DNA of 5,825 nt from Acidimicrobiaceae bacterium (lineage in GTDB: Bacteria > Actinomycetota > Acidimicrobiia > Acidimicrobiales > UBA8592): NCBI GenBank assembly GCA_002724825.1, contig PBPU01000065.1, positions 1-5,825 of the forward strand. The letters run 5' to 3'. The notes beneath the pieces were generated by a model. The model saw nothing but the letters and a program-made list of their open reading frames with translations. It did not search any database and was not told where the DNA came from. Below are positions 5,272-5,825 of this stretch, in pieces (positions within the stretch are counted from its first letter, which is position 1; each line of letters begins with the position of its first letter). The position numbers and the translations under genes are program-made.

Positions 5272-5825
5272 ATGGGGGCGTTAGAAGGTATAAGAGTTGT
5301 AGATGTGGGATTACTGGTTCAAGGCCCTCAAGCAGGTCAGACTCTTCGAGATCTAGGGGCTGAGGTCATAAAGGTTGAACTTCCGGGACTTGGTGATATG
5401 GCAAGGTGGATACCTATCTCAATGGAGGACTTGCGGACCCCCTATTTTGAAGCTTGTAACCGTGGGAAAAAAAGTATAACTATTGACCTTCGTATCACTG
5501 AAGGAGCGAATATCTTTCGAAAGCTGGTTGATGCTGCTGATGTCTTAGTCGCGAACTTTAAACCCGGAACACTTGAAGCTTGGGGGCTGAGCTATGAAGA
5601 ATTAAGCAAGACAAACCCTGGCCTCATTTACGCAATGGGTTCAACATTTGGACCTGAAGGGAAAGGGGCAGACCGAGAAGGAGCTGACCTTGCAGGGCAA
5701 GCTGCTGGAGGGCTCATAAGCACTACAGGTTCTGATGGAGAACCTCCTACACCAGTTGGTGCAACCATAGCTGACCATATTGGGAGCATGAATATGACGG
5801 TGGGTATTCTTGCGGCCCTTTTCTC
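5272..5825 (+). CDS. Class III CoA-transferase (CaiB/BaiF family), 3'-truncated by the window edge
   Basis: The frame is open from the ATG at 5272 to the right edge (184 complete codons, no stop). Full family members are about 380-410 residues, so roughly the first half is seen. Class III enzymes move CoA between an acyl-CoA donor and a carboxylic acid through an aspartyl-CoA thioester. The opening MGALEGIRVVDVG, then GPQAGQTLRDLGAEVIKVE (18-36), is the family's typical beginning with the CoA-binding Rossmann-like fold. NRGKKSITIDL (65-75) and DVLVANFKPGTLEAWGLSYEEL (92-113) are also classic blocks. GATIADHIGSM (163-173) contains D168, which aligns with the nucleophilic aspartate of formyl-CoA transferase. 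The active site thus looks intact. The gene is divergent from the SDR, and context suggests activation of a substrate for the acyl-CoA pathway nearby. Alternatives within the family (racemase such as alpha-methylacyl-CoA racemase, carnitine or formyl-CoA transferase) cannot be separated from this half. Confidence 0.9.
   Translation, partial: MGALEGIRVVDVGLLVQGPQAGQTLRDLGAEVIKVELPGLGDMARWIPISMEDLRTPYFEACNRGKKSITIDLRITEGANIFRKLVDAADVLVANFKPGTLEAWGLSYEELSKTNPGLIYAMGSTFGPEGKGADREGADLAGQAAGGLISTTGSDGEPPTPVGATIADHIGSMNMTVGILAALF

Noticed and set aside
5154..5363. 69-codon + strand frame spanning the divergent intergenic region
   Set aside because: It has no credible start signal, overlaps the CoA-transferase start by 92 nt in another frame, and its C-terminal half is an Arg/Ser-rich out-of-frame translation.

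Overview
The window reads as a moderately AT-balanced bacterial chromosome segment (mid-40s percent GC by eye, not computed). It holds seven protein genes packed tightly, five of them complete inside the window. The acyl-CoA dehydrogenase, the SDR with an MFE-2-like signature and the class III CoA-transferase are the kind of set common in aerobic lipid- or steroid-degrading Actinomycetota. Two genes also have a TAnnnT box 6-7 nt before the ATG and no Shine-Dalgarno sequence, which suggests leaderless transcription. I infer an actinobacterial (for example Acidimicrobiia-like) or similar environmental lineage, but the sequence does not prove it. No rRNA, tRNA, CRISPR array, transposase or insertion sequence is visible.

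Layout. 1-1128 (+) is a GT81-type glucosyl-3-phosphoglycerate synthase-like glycosyltransferase whose true start probably lies left of the window. It converges on an extended-SDR NAD(P)-dependent epimerase/reductase at 1141-2157 (-), with a perfect 6-bp hairpin in the gap. Upstream of the epimerase on the same strand is an acyl-CoA dehydrogenase at 2228-3340 (-), whose start I correct to the ATG at 3340. Next comes a complete type II toxin-antitoxin operon on the + strand: a Phd/YefM-fold antitoxin (3464-3748) and a PIN-domain VapC-type RNase (3745-4164), overlapping by ATGA. A 16-bp near-palindrome just upstream is a good candidate operator. The toxin stop codon overlaps the stop codon of a classical SDR at 4161-5093 (-), which resembles the 3-hydroxyacyl-CoA dehydrogenase domain of MFE-2 enzymes. 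A 178-bp divergent promoter region then leads to a class III (CaiB/BaiF) CoA-transferase starting at 5272 (+) and running off the right edge.

How the genes fit together. The CoA-transferase (thioester activation), acyl-CoA dehydrogenase (alpha,beta-desaturation) and MFE-2-like SDR (3-hydroxyacyl-CoA oxidation) would suit a catabolic acyl-CoA pathway of unknown substrate. The toxin-antitoxin cassette sits in opposite orientation inside what would otherwise be a continuous minus-strand run (SDR, acyl-CoA dehydrogenase, epimerase), so it looks like an inserted module. The glycosyltransferase probably belongs to a separate compatible-solute or glycoside function. Nothing here clearly amounts to a new system. 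The most informative points are the toxin-antitoxin module with its operator and stop-codon overlap, and the acyl-CoA dehydrogenase that seems to lack the usual catalytic glutamate.
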